A DNA stretch of 64,000 nucleotides from Selaginella tamariscina. Taxonomy: Eukaryota > Streptophyta > Lycopodiopsida > Selaginellales > Selaginellaceae. Position numbers and translations under genes: made by a program. The notes under the pieces were generated by a model. That model was not told the DNA's origin and did not search any database. It saw nothing but the letters and a program-made list of their open reading frames with translations. Shown piece after piece: positions 26,150-37,433 of the stretch. The stretch spans positions 703,430-767,429 of the forward strand of contig PUQB01000051.1 of assembly GCA_003024785.1 (NCBI GenBank). The letters run 5' to 3'. Positions within the stretch are counted from its first letter, which is position 1; the number at the start of each line of letters is the position of its first letter.

Positions 26150-26216
26150 TATCACTCATTTAGCTGGTTAGAGCACTTATTTAGTAAATAGGAGGTTTTG
26201 AGTTCGATGATAGTCA
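26150..26216 (+). repeat. tRNA-like (SINE-like) unit in copy-2-specific insertion
   Basis: Shows TAGCTGGTTAGAGCAC, an anticodon-arm-like CTTAT-TTAGTAA-ATAGG and a good B box GAGTTCGATGA, with the same downstream tail as the unit at 5406. It lies in a segment that copy 1 lacks, consistent with insertion after duplication. Confidence 0.45.
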
Positions 26217-26641
26217 TTATAACTTATAAATACATAATATGAAGTATAGACAATACATATTTACGTATATAAAACAGCATTATAAAATAGACTATACATT
26301 ATAATAAATAATACATATGGTGTATGTGATGTAATAATAATTCATATAAACATGAAACAGCATAATAAAATAGATTATACTTTATAATACACATGTTTTT
26401 TCCTGGTTTTTAGTATTTGCCAATTAATCAAGTTTTAATTAATTATCACTACTCTGTACACCATAATCATCCCTTGCGTGTGTATGTGAAAGCGTGTATG
26501 TATAATCTGATAATATAATTATGTCGAAGATATATACATGTTACAAAAATTGTCTTTACTTATTTTATAATCAGCAGCTTTTTGTATTTCAGTTGGAATA
26601 AAAAATGTATCATAATATATTATATACACATTCTATATACA

Positions 26642-26675
<34 letters not shown>

Positions 26676-27020
26676 TGATATAATATTAATACTATAGTTA
26701 CATTGTACATACATATAAATAAATAATCATACAAAGATATAAAGGCAGTCATATATTATTATATACATCTCAATGTCTTATTATTATCATATACCTGCCA
26801 TATACGAGAGAACCACGCATATACAGTGTGATATATAACATAGGCGCTCCAAAGATACTCAAGGAATATTCAGCGTGTTTAACCTTAATTGTAACAACTG
26901 TGAACCATATAGTGTTTAAAGTATTAAATAAATTAATAGTGTAAGGCAAATACTGGTGAGTATTTACCTTACAATAACAAAAAAGTTGAAGTTTCAAATT
27001 TGATATAAAAATATTTAAAT

Positions 27021-27360
27021 CATATCCCGGATAATATCACTACCGAGAGCGAGACACTAATGGATCTCCCCATGTCTGACAAAGTGGTACGATCCGATGC
27101 CGGGTTCACATTGGGCTGGCCTTGTCCTTTAGGTTGATGGCCAAAGAGTAGTAGGCCTCCCACCTTTCATAGGGTTCTATCCAGTAATTTACCACTATAT
27201 TCCTATGCCTTTCCCCTCTTTTTTTTTCTGCATTGATTATAATTTACCTCTTTTTCTATATAGACTAGAATACTACTGTTGTACTATTGGTAATGCTTGT
27301 CTGGTTTTATAATTGGAGAATAGACAAATACTATATGGTTCACAGTTTTACAATTCTTTG
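27021..27360. other. No gene recognised
   Basis: A GC-richer block (27045-27190) has a possible B box (GGGTTCACATTGGG) but no A box or coding signal that I can support. Confidence 0.4.
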
Positions 27361-27364
27361 AAAT

Positions 27365-28000
27365 GAGGAAGGGGTGGCGGGATTAATCCGGATAATACTT
27401 CCCCACTTTTTAAAAAGGGTGGCGGGATTAATCCCATCGATAATAACTTACTGAAACGGTGAAGAACTAACAAAATTAATTTTAAAGAGTTATGAGTATG
27501 ATTAATCTCGCTCACCATTCTAGGAGGATTAATCTCACCACTCTTTTAAGATCTCTTTGAAATCTTGACTAGTTAAAATTTTTAATTAAAAAGGATATGT
27601 GAACGGGATAAATCCATAACGGTTTTTAGTGCAATCCTAATAGATCTTAAATCTTTAAAGTAGTTTCACCAAATGGCACATCATAACAAGCTAATATGTA
27701 ATTACACCCATCATTTTTAAAGGTGAATTAACCTTGCCAATGCTTCTCTGTCTCTTAAATGGTTCCCGCTGAAAACATTGAGGGATTAATCCTGCCACCT
27801 CTTCCCTATCAGAGAGAGTTGTTGACAGGATTAATCCTGCTACTTCTTCCTTATTGGAATTCCATTGGAAGCATTGGCGGGATTAATCCCGCCAACTCTT
27901 CCCTGTCGGAGAGAGTCGTGGACAAGATTAATCTTGCCCACCATTCTATTAGGCGGGAAAGATGTGGCAGGATTAATCCCACCACCACTTGTATTAATCA
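27365..28000. repeat. Palindrome array of element A (degenerate, partly inverted)
   Basis: Roughly ten copies of GGCGGGATTAATCCCGCC or close variants. The stretch 27590-27670 (AACGGGATAAATCCATAACGG followed by leader-like sequence) corresponds to the exon-1-proximal edge of the B and C introns, but reversed relative to A's coding direction. The array is therefore a head-to-head junction of two pieces rather than one intact intron. No exon 1 or promoter was found for A. Confidence 0.75.
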
Positions 28001-28135
28001 AGCATGATAATCTATATTTATACATAATTATATATTATTACACATGTATATATATTAAGCACCCTTGATTCAAATTTTTTATATATTGCATAAATAAATA
28101 TCATAAATGACACAATTATTTATGTACAGAACAAT

Positions 28136-30626
28136 ATGTTTAATACTAGAGATAAAGTATATCTTCTTTGGAACAACGAGATAGTTGGCACTAGAACTGT
28201 GGAAGTTTCAAATGATAATGCATCATGTCATAATATTACCTAAGAATCTTATGTGTACATATGGGTGAACACCATTTACAAACATGTTGAGGTTTCTCGA
28301 ATGGAATTTGAAGAGGGTTCTCCTATATTATAGAATGTGGATGAAGTCAAGGCTGATACAGAGAATGTAGAGTCACAAATAAATAGTAGTACAAGTTCAC
28401 CAAATGATGGTTTGCCTGCTGTGATAAATGAGGTGATTCTCTTTTTTCATGAGATCAAGGTTGGGAGGGGCATCATCACAGCTATAAATCCAATAAAAAG
28501 TCGTATCATAAGAGAAACTAGGGGCCTACTTTGTGAGTGTAGTTGTGACAAAGGTTTCACCTAATGGCACATTGCATCTTGGATCCCTCATGAGGTGCAA
28601 ACATCTGAATTAAGACTGCGAGATGGTTTAACATATCAAAGGTTAAATTTCAATAATAACAACCGGAAGGATAACCCATTGGTCCTATAGTAAGAAAAAG
28701 GCAATTCATGGGTTGTAGATCTACCCTTGCAAGTTCTAGTAAGAGGGTCAAAATAGATCCTTCATCTTCGGCAAACGTTATTAGCATTTTCATAATTGAC
28801 TACTACAAGAAGAAATGTTGTCAAATGGTAGACTCAAATGAAATTACCTAATGTAGATATGCCTTTCGTATGCTCACCCAAAAGTAAAGGCATAAGTTTG
28901 TATATGCTACACTAACTGGGTGTATTGATGGAATGGCCTTGGACATATGTTATCAGAGTACATCCATTGTATTTAATAAGGTGGCCATTTGCTTCAAAGT
29001 TTGGTACACTATATACGGGATCCCAAAGACCACCTTCTACTACCTAAGGGATGAGTGGCTAGATGGAGCACGCACCTCAGTACATGGGAACACTTGCATG
29101 GTCAAAACTCGCTCTCACATTATGGCAGCCATAGAGATACTTAAGGCTTTTGTGGAAGCAAATGCAGACAGGATGCCTCACAAATGACGAACCACAAATG
29201 CAAGGGTCAGGGAAAATCTCAAGGTTTTGCCTTCAATCTACACTCAATTGAAGCTGTGTGAACATGTGAACAAGTGCCTCAATTTGATGGGGCTCCAAGC
29301 AATCTGCACTGGTACCTTCAACAATATATGGAATACTCATTTTAAGGATGTGGAGATTGCAAAACACTCTAGCTTTTCCAAGTGTGACACTTGTACATCA
29401 TTGAAGATTGCAAAGGCTTGTGCAAAAACTTTGGTGGAAATCACTGCTATTCAAAAGAAGATGGAGGCCCACATGATTGCACAACAAACTTGCTAATCTT
29501 AGTACTATGCACACTACATGCTTTTTATGTCACGCCCATCAAAATACATGTGCTTGATCCATGACAAGATGGATCATTCAAAGACCAGCATTCCAAAGCT
29601 TGTTGCAACACCAAAGTGCTTTAGAAATGTCATGAAACTTCCGATTTCATTGATATGTGTGCTAATACATGAACACGATTGTGAATCATATGGACACTTT
29701 TCACTTCTACGTTGGTCTAACCACTCCAATTTCACTATTGGGTCGTTGGCCATGTGTTTTAGAAACCTTAAAGCCCACTCACAAACAAGTTCTATGGGTG
29801 ATCTCAAAATGAATAAACAACACTTTCAACCTTTGCATAATGTTCTCATGAACACGTCTGCACTTGAGGCTACTTGAGAATACAAGAGGCATTGTCAGCA
29901 ACCTGCACAAAAAATAAATGGCCATGTTGAGAGTTCTAGTTTAGTGTAGGATTTATCTCACATAGTGTACATGTGTCCTTAACATCAAATAAGCTTCCTC
30001 GTCATTTGCTTTTACAGATGGATAATTGTGCAGGCAAGAACAAAATAGGTAAATCATTTTAGTTAAGGGTTTCTCAAGCTCATACTTACTTTTATTTTCT
30101 AGATATGTACTAGCATACTTATCAATGTTTGTTACCAAAGGTGTGTTTGAGACATTCTCGCTCTGGTTAGTTACACTCATAATGATATTGATGTTTTCTT
30201 CAGGTCTCCAACTCTACAAAAAGGACAAGTGCACTTACCTTACCGCATATGATGGATCTTTTTGAAAATTGCATTTACAAAAAATGTTGACTGAGGTGCC
30301 ATGCTTCAAAATGTTTCTTAAGGAATATATTAAAGAGGGAAGCGATTCTTTAATTAGTTACCTTGTGCCATTATAATTCTCTTTCTCTATAAGAGATGGT
30401 ATAACTATTATGCAGTACAAGTTACGACCATCATGGTTACTGAAAGAGGGCTTAATGCTTTTCAAAAGTGGAGAGGATGGAAAGTCACTTCTCCAAAAAG
30501 AACAACTAGACCCTATTCCATTGAGTGCCCACAAGAGCTTATTATGGATGACATTAAAAAATATGTGGCATGGTTTCAAAAATCGATACCAAAGAATTTT
30601 AATAACTTAAAATTATATAAACATGT
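28136..30626 (+). pseudogene. DUF7869-like transposon gene, copy A, truncated
   Basis: The first ATG (28136) follows an intron acceptor (TATGTACAG). The order matches copy C: a basic Cys-rich stretch, an HTH-like IYGIPKTTFYYLRDEW, the block RSHIMAAIEILKAFVEANAD, a zinc-knuckle-like FSKCDTCTSLK, LIHDKMDHSKTSIPKL, and the MDNCAG core ahead of a 54-bp intron (30049-30102). It has numerous stops and frameshifts; the HTHEDID part is degraded (HNDIDVF). It stops abruptly near 30626, where copy B begins in the opposite direction. Most decayed of the three copies. Confidence 0.7.
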
Positions 30627-31150
30627 AAGTTGTAACTAAAATGGGCATGGCTATAGTCCTATTTCATAATAATTAACAATTTTAGCTATTTAATTAGCAT
30701 TTTCTAATATTAAAAGAATATTCTTTAGAATATATGTTTGAAAACAGAATATTCTTTAGAATATTCTATTTTATAATCGACCCTTTAATAAATTATAGCA
30801 TCCATTGAACAAAAATTAATAACATTATAAAAGTAGAAGGTATTAAATTATATAATATTATATTTAAGATTGTATGAGCCTAATATAATAATTAAGGAAG
30901 AGCATAAGAGGTACATTATATAAATATTGATGTTGTTATTAAAATATTAATATTTAAATATAACATTATTAATTAAAAATTTAATAGTAATAATATATAT
31001 ATAATATACAAAATCTTATAATAATATAGTCAATCTTCCATATCGTTTTATAAATTTATATAGTTAAGTAAACAATTTGATACTATTATTAAAGAGTTTA
31101 TAATAATTATGAATATTAAATATACGATATTTTATAATTTTGTAATTGCT

Positions 31151-34100
31151 TTAAGCTTCATAAAACATACATTCTCTTGCAGTTTTATTAATCGTGACTT
31201 TATCAACGCTTCTTGACATCCATCTATATCGAATGGATTTAACATTTATAAAACATGTTGGGTCTTTTTTATTGGGAAACCATGTTTTCTCTAGGCATCC
31301 ATTATATCTTTCGCTCTCCTTCTCGTGTTACCTTTTTTGTGGTTTGAACCATGTAACCTTAACCATACTATTTTTTATGATTACTTTAGGTGTGTCGATA
31401 ATTTGACCCATCCAAATAGGCTGATTATATGACACATCTGGAGTAATGAGAACCATCATTAGTTTTGAAGATCCTTGCAGCAATCAAAGTATGCTTTAGG
31501 TTTTTAGTTCCTTTGTCCAACAAAGTGTGGGGTTTGCACTTCCACATCACTATTAGCTTTTATATCGTCTGTGCTTAGTGATGTTAAACAACAGTCTCCC
31601 AATAGTCGACCACATGCTTATATAGTTCTGAGTAACCAGTTGTCTTATTAGAATTCTTTGGCATCGATTTTTAAACCCATGCCACATATTTTTTGATGTT
31701 ATCAATAATAACCTCTTGTTCCTTGAGCTAGGCACTCAATAGAATAGGGTTTGGTTATCCTTCTGGGAGAAGTGGCTTTCCATCCTCTCCAGTTTTAAAG
31801 AGCATTAAGCCCTTTTTCGGTAACCACTCATGCTCTGATGGCTGTAACTTGTACTGCATAATAGGTATACCATCTCGTATAGAGAAAAAGAATTGCAGCG
31901 GCATAAGGTGACCAACTAAAGAATCAGTCCCCTTTTTTATATACTCCTTGAGAAATTTTTTAAAGTCTGGCACCTCAGTCACAAGTAAAGCACAACTGTT
32001 TTTGAAGATGCAGTTTTCAAAAAGATTCATCATATGCGGTAAGGTAAGTGCACTTGTCCTTTTTGTAGAGTTGGAGACCTTGTTGAAGAACGCATCAATA
32101 TCTTCATGAGTGTGACTAACCATAAGGAAACTGAGTGTAATTGTTTCAAACACACCTTTGGCAATAAGCATTGACAAGTATGCTAGCACATATCTAGAAA
32201 ATAAAAGTAAGTATGAGCTTGAGAAACCCTTAAATAAAATGATTTACTATTTTTGTTCTGCCTGCACAATTATCCATCTGTAAAAGCAAATGATGAGGAA
32301 GCTTATTTGATATTGAGGACACATGTACACTATTTGAACTAGATCCCTCCACTGAACCAAAACTCTCAACAGGGCCATTTATTTTTTGTACAGGCTGCTG
32401 ACAATGCTCTCATATTCCCAAGTAGCCTCAAGTGCAGACGTGTTCATGAGAGCATTATGTAAAGGTTGAAGGTGTGTTTTTTTACGTTGAGATCACATAA
32501 AACTTGTTTGTGAGTGGGTTTCAAGGTTTCAAACACATGGCCAACGACCCAATAGTGAAATTGGAGTCACTAGACCAATGTGGAAGTGAAAAGTGTCCAT
32601 ATGAATCACAACCGTGTCCATGTGTTACACACATGTCAATGAAATTGGAAGTTTCATGACATTTCCAAGGCACTTGGTGTTGCAACGAGCTTTGGAATGC
32701 TGGTCTTTGAATGATCCATCTTGTTATGGATCAAGCACATGTATTTTGATGGGCGTGACATAAAGCATGTAGTGTGCATAGTACTAAGATTAGCAAGTTT
32801 GTTGTGCAATCATGTGGGCCTCCATCTTCTTTTGAATAGCAGTGATTCCACCAAGGTTTTTGCACAAGCCTTTACAGTCTTCAATGATGTACAAGTGTCA
32901 CACTTGGAAAAGCTAGAGTGTTTTGTAATCTCCACATCCTTTAAATGAGTATTCCATATGTTGTTGAAGGTACTAGTGCCGATTGCTTGGAGCCCCATCA
33001 AACTGAGCACTTGTTCACATGTTCACACAGCTTCAATTGAGTGTAGATTGAAGGCAAAACCTTGAGATTTTCCCTGACCCTTGCATTTGTGGTTCGGCAT
33101 TTGTGAGGCATCCTATCTGCATTTGCTTTCACAAAAGCCTTGAGTATCTCTATGGCTGCCATAATGTGAGAGCGGGTTTTGACCAAGTGAGTGTTCCCAT
33201 GTACTAAGGTTCGAGCCACTCACTCATCTCTCCAACGGTAGAACGTGGTCTTTGGGAACCCGTATATTGTACCAAGCTTTAAAGTAGATGGCCACCTTAT
33301 TAAATACCATGGATGTACTCTGATAACTTGTGTCTGAGGCCATTCATCAATACACCCAATTAATGCAGCATATACAAACTCATGCCTTTGCTTTTGGGTG
33401 AGCGTATGAAAGACATGTCTACATTGGGTAATTTCATTTTGGTTTGCCATCTGACAACACTTCTTCTTGCAGCAGTAAATTGTGGAAATGCTCGTAACAC
33501 TTTCAAAAGATGTAGGATCCATTTTCATCCTCTTGCTGAAACTTGTAGGGGAAGATCTGCAACACATGAATCTACTTTTTTTACAATAGGACCAATGCAA
33601 GAACCTCTTCAAATATGAGTTGTTCTTCCGAGTTGTTATTATTGAAATCCAACCCAGAATATGTTGAACCATCTTGCCGTCTTAATTCAGATGTTCGCAA
33701 CCTCACAAGGGATCAGGATGCAATGTGCCATTAGGTGAAACCTCTGTCACAACTACACCCACAAAGTCGGACCCTAGTTTCTTTTCTAACACTTTCCATT
33801 GGATTTATAGCTGTGATGATACCTCTCCAACCTCAATCTCATGAAGAAAGAGAATCACCTCATCCATCACAGTAGGCAAGCCATCATCTGGTAAACTCGT
33901 GCTACTATTTGTTTGTGACTCTGCATATTCTGTGTTAGCCTTGACTTCATCCAAATTCCACAATACAGGAGAACCCTCCTCAAATTCCATTCCCGAAACC
34001 TCAACATGCTTGTAAATGGTGTTCACCCATACGTACACACAAGATCCTTGGGCAATATTGTGACATGATGCATTATCATCTCGAACTTCCACATTCCAGT

Positions 34101-34154
34101 GCCAACTATCTCATTCTTCCAAAGAAGACATACTTTATCTCCAGTATTAAACAT
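31151..34154 (-). pseudogene. DUF7869-like transposon gene, copy B
   Basis: Start codon at 34154-34152, six bases after the intron acceptor. An N-terminal stretch of about 95 residues (MFNTGDKV..., an SH3- or BAH-like tail cannot be judged) is followed by the Cys-rich/HTH part (33672-33220), RSHIMAAIEILKAF, FSKCDTCTSLK, an intron (32194-32247), and the LAYLSMLIAKGVFETITLSFLMVSHTHEDIDAFF region (VGHTHEDID changed to VSHTHEDID). The stop corresponds to 31151-31153. Several frameshifts are present. In this family the D/E residues in the DKMD, MDNC and HTHEDID blocks could form an RNase H-like DDE triad, but that is inference. Confidence 0.7.
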
Positions 34155-34299
34155 ATTGTCCTGCACATAAATAATTGTGTTATTTATGATATCTGTTTAT
34201 GCAATATATTTCTAAGAAATATGAACCACGGTTGCGTAATAATATGCATGTGCAATAATACATAATTATGTATAGAAATAATATCTCATGCTTGATTAA

Positions 34300-35115
34300 T
34301 ACAACTGATGGGCGGATTAATCCGTCCACGACTCCCTCCGACGAGGAATGGTGGGCGGGATTAATCCCGCCGCCGACTCTACCCCTTTGGAGAGAGTCGG
34401 CGGATTAATCCCGTCGGCGATTCCCTTCGACGAGGAAGAGTCGGCGGGATTAATCCCGTCGTCGATTCCCTTCGACAAGGAAGAGTCGGCGGGATTAATC
34501 CTGCCACCGATTCCTCCGGCGAGGAAGAATCAGTAGAATTAATCCCGCCGCTGAATCTTCCTCATCGGAGAGAGGCGGCGGGATTAATCCCGCCTTGGAC
34601 TCCTCCGATGAGGAAGAAGCGGTGGGATTAATCTCGCCGCAATTCCCTCCGACGAGGAAGAGGCGGCGAGATTAATCCGCCGCAACTCCCTCCGACGAGG
34701 AAGAGGCGGCCGGATTAATCCTGCCCACAACTTTTACGACGGGAATAGGTGACGGGATTAATCCCACCACAACTCTCTCCAAAACTATGATTTTAAAGAG
34801 ATCTCGGGATAAATCCTACCTACAAATCCTTAAAATAGGAAAGTGGTGGCAAGATTAATCCCACCACCCCTTCTCTGCCTCCTAGAATGGTTGGCGGGAT
34901 TAATCCCGCTGACAATTCTTTCTAATAAATTCAGGTAACTCTTTATCAATTAAAAGAGTTATCGACGAGATTAATCCCGCCGCTCTTTTTTAAATGCGGA
35001 GAAGCATTGTCCGGACTAATTCTGCCATGACTATCAAAGAGATGGTGGCGGGATTAATCCCGTTACCTCTTCTAAAAGGCAAAAAAGAAATAGCCGGATT
35101 AATCCCACCGCCCTG
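34300..35115. repeat. Palindrome array in intron 1 of copy B
   Basis: About 17 copies of GGCGGGATTAATCCCGCC and variants, spaced near 45 bp centre to centre (for example 34451, 34496, 34540). Spacers are quasi-palindromic and resemble GACTCCCTCCGACGAGGAAG. The array sits between the donor at 35278 and the acceptor at 34161 (minus strand), so it should be transcribed and spliced out. Confidence 0.9.
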
Positions 35116-35278
35116 GCTAACCGAGAATATTAAATTAAAAGGATATTTAAACAGGATAAATCCCTAACGGAATATATTGTAATTCTAATGCATTCCTAAA
35201 CCCCTAAATTCTAATTTTAAGAGAGAATGTAGAGAGTGAATCTTTATACGTATATTTAAATTTGTTTATAATACTTAC

Positions 35279-35460
35279 TTGTAAACAGTACTGAAGGCGC
35301 CGTGCTTTCTTATAAACAATAGCACCCAATTTAATGTCGCTCCTGAGCTGATCATTATCAAGAAAAAAGAAGATCTGAAGAGTGAAAATTACAGAAATGA
35401 AGAAACCCTTGTCGGAGAAAGAACCAAATCTGAATTTGAGTGGGAAATTAAATACATTTT
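35279..35460 (-). other. Untranslated exon 1 of copy B
   Basis: Matches copy C 45340-45515 at roughly 90% by eye and ends at the same CAA|GTAAGTATT donor. No long ORF is shared, so it is taken as 5' UTR. Confidence 0.65.
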
Positions 35461-35479
35461 TAATTTGGACCACTCATTC

Positions 35480-35490
35480 TTATATATAAA
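35480..35490 (-). promoter_or_regulatory. TATA box of copy B
   Basis: TTTATATATAAG on the minus strand lies about 30 bp upstream of the start of sequence conserved with copy C's exon 1, the usual TATA-to-start distance. Copy C lacks a comparable TATA at this position. Confidence 0.5.
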
Positions 35491-35975
35491 TGAGGTTTTG
35501 GGCTAATATAATATACACATTTTTATATTCCAAGTTCTCACATTGGTGGAGGTGAGGGGCACCTCTAATTGTCCCTATGGAGTGCTCAAATTTGTGTCTT
35601 TTTAGATCTAGCTTTTCCATTGTCTAAATTTGTTTCGTTTTGTAGATCTATCCTTTATTTTTTCATCCATGGATGCACAACATGCAAATATGCATTTGTA
35701 ACTAAAGTGGCATGATACGTGAAAATGGGAATATAAAATAAATTACTAATTAATACTTAAGTTTTAATTATTAATTAATCATTTAATTAATATGTAATTA
35801 AGCCTTAAATATTAATTAATTAATTAATTAATCCTTCAATAACCTTACTTAGTAAGGAATATTCCTAAAATATCTTAGAATATTCATATTATTCTAAAAA
35901 TAGTTTACAATAATGAAGAAATACTATCAAACATAATTACAAATGAAATCATTTTCTTATCAACATGTTAATTTT

Positions 35976-37241
35976 TTATAAATACTTTCTTTCTATCATA
36001 CAAAGAAATCTTTTCATTTTGTCTAAATCATCACTCTCCGGATTAATCAAATCATTTTGGTCAATATCTTGATGTTGTTGCCACCACTTAACACTCTCAC
36101 GAATGCAATTGGGAGTTGCCATCCTTGTTAATACATAAGATGTGATAAGAGAAGGTCTGCATAAAGGCTCATCTAAAAACTGACGTTCCTTAAGAATAAT
36201 ATTATAAAGCGCCCGGTTGCTATCCTTCATTTTATAAAATTCAATATCACGAGAAAGAAAAGCTTCAGGAAATGTATGATACGGTGGATACTGCTCACAA
36301 AAATTTTCGAGATTCTTCTTTCTGAGGCACGTATCCAAGTAGTTCACTAGCTCATCCATGATATCGGTATCAGAATATGGATCGAAAGTGATTGGATGAA
36401 TACAAGCAATGTTTTGGTTGAGCATAGCCTTCTGAGGAGAGTCGTCTACTACTAAGATATGTGCATTCTTCGTTATCCTTAAGCGACTGATCTCCCCATG
36501 AGTCCCAATTATTCTTTCATTCTTGAAGAAGTATGGCTTGCTTTCCTTTCTTATATTGTGAAATTCGAGAGGTTTATGACACATTCGCTGGTCAAAAATC
36601 CAATCTTTACGAATCACCTCTTCTGCAACACTACAATGTTTCTTAAGTAAACTCAACAGCGGTGTTAAGTTATGAATCTGCATGCATGACCAAATCCCCA
36701 CAAGCGCACCCATCTCCTTAAGCTTTTGAAAGAGACGATCCAACCCTGGACGAAAAATAATATCATATCGAAATTTACCATGACAAGGAATGAAATCTCC
36801 TTGTTTGATTTCTGTTTTTCTATCCTGGGGCCTTTGTCGATGAAGCAGAACACCATTGACATCCAACAACACAATATGGCCATGAGTAACATGAGATAGC
36901 GTTGCCTCTTGAATACTTTGCAAATCACTTGTTTGCTCCCTTTCACATTTATCCGTTGCCACTATTCGTTGCCTATCCCTTCATCATTTAATTGTACATC
37001 ATCCTTACAAGATTCAGATATTGCATGCGCTGAAGAAATTGATTTCGGAACTGAAGCCAATAAAAATGATGATGCAAAAACTGAAGTGGCCCCCATGGTA
37101 ACGATGTTTTGAGCTGCATTATTATCCATTTCCTGCATGAACTCTGTCATTCTGACATGTGGCACAAGAAATTGTCGCCAAACCCCTCTCTTACCTCATG
37201 GCAATGCTGAAAATCCATGTTCTCAATTATTTCATTACATC
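35976..37241 (-). CDS. FCP1/NIF-type HAD phosphatase-like protein
   Basis: A long open frame (36962-35976, 328 residues) has the HAD order of the FCP1/small CTD-phosphatase homology domain: HIVLLDVNGVLLH (motif I), FRPGLDRLFQKL, a VGIWSCMQ strand (motif II region), then a lysine-bearing stretch and ILVVDDSPQKAMLNQ (motif III/IV). In this family motif I is DxDxT. Here it reads D-V-N-G, so the nucleophile Asp is kept but the general-acid Asp is Asn, and the following Thr/Val is altered. Upstream, 37165-36962 continues the coding sequence after a one-base frameshift, and short exons with proper splice sites reach 37241 (acceptor TTTTGCAG). It lies just downstream of the ParB-like gene on the same strand within element D. 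Likely a captured or element-borne gene; the substrate is unknown and catalysis may be lost. Confidence 0.6.
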
Positions 37242-37433
37242 TGCAAAATGATAATTAGCTGACCTTAAAATTATCAAGGTATATTATTTACCTTGTTAAT
37301 GTGTGACCCATGTTTGAACTAAAAGCTTCATTAATCCTTGAGAATTTATTTTCTGTACAAATATAAAAGAAATATACAAAAATGCCTTATGTTACACTCA
37401 TTTACAACTATTCATCACTCTATCAATTCATTA

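Larger units (their letters stand above)
22694..27020. repeat. Segmental duplication, copy 2 (internally deleted)
   Basis: Copy of 1735-9742 in the same orientation. Around 23965 it jumps from sequence matching 2665 straight to sequence matching 7540, with the short shared bases TTG at the junction, so about 4.87 kb with most of the Crinkler-like gene is absent. It also has its own extra segment of about 580 bp (25895-26478) carrying a tRNA-like unit. The final 26965-27020 matches 9682-9742 in reverse. Confidence 0.85.
30627..35490 (-). mobile_element. DUF7869-like element, copy B (whole element, antisense)
   Basis: Contains, read on the minus strand, a TATA box (35480-35490), exon 1 (about 35460-35279), an intron with the palindrome array, the coding region, an AT-rich 3' region with AGAATATTCT palindromes and the terminal motif at 30630-30650. 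The 3' terminal 500 bp is the reverse complement of copy C's 49850-50372. It abuts copy A tail to tail. The 5' border is not certain. Confidence 0.65.

Noticed and set aside
27045-27190. Possible tRNA-derived or LTR fragment with a B-box-like GGGTTCACATTGGG
   Set aside because: No A box, no fold and no repeated copy in the window.
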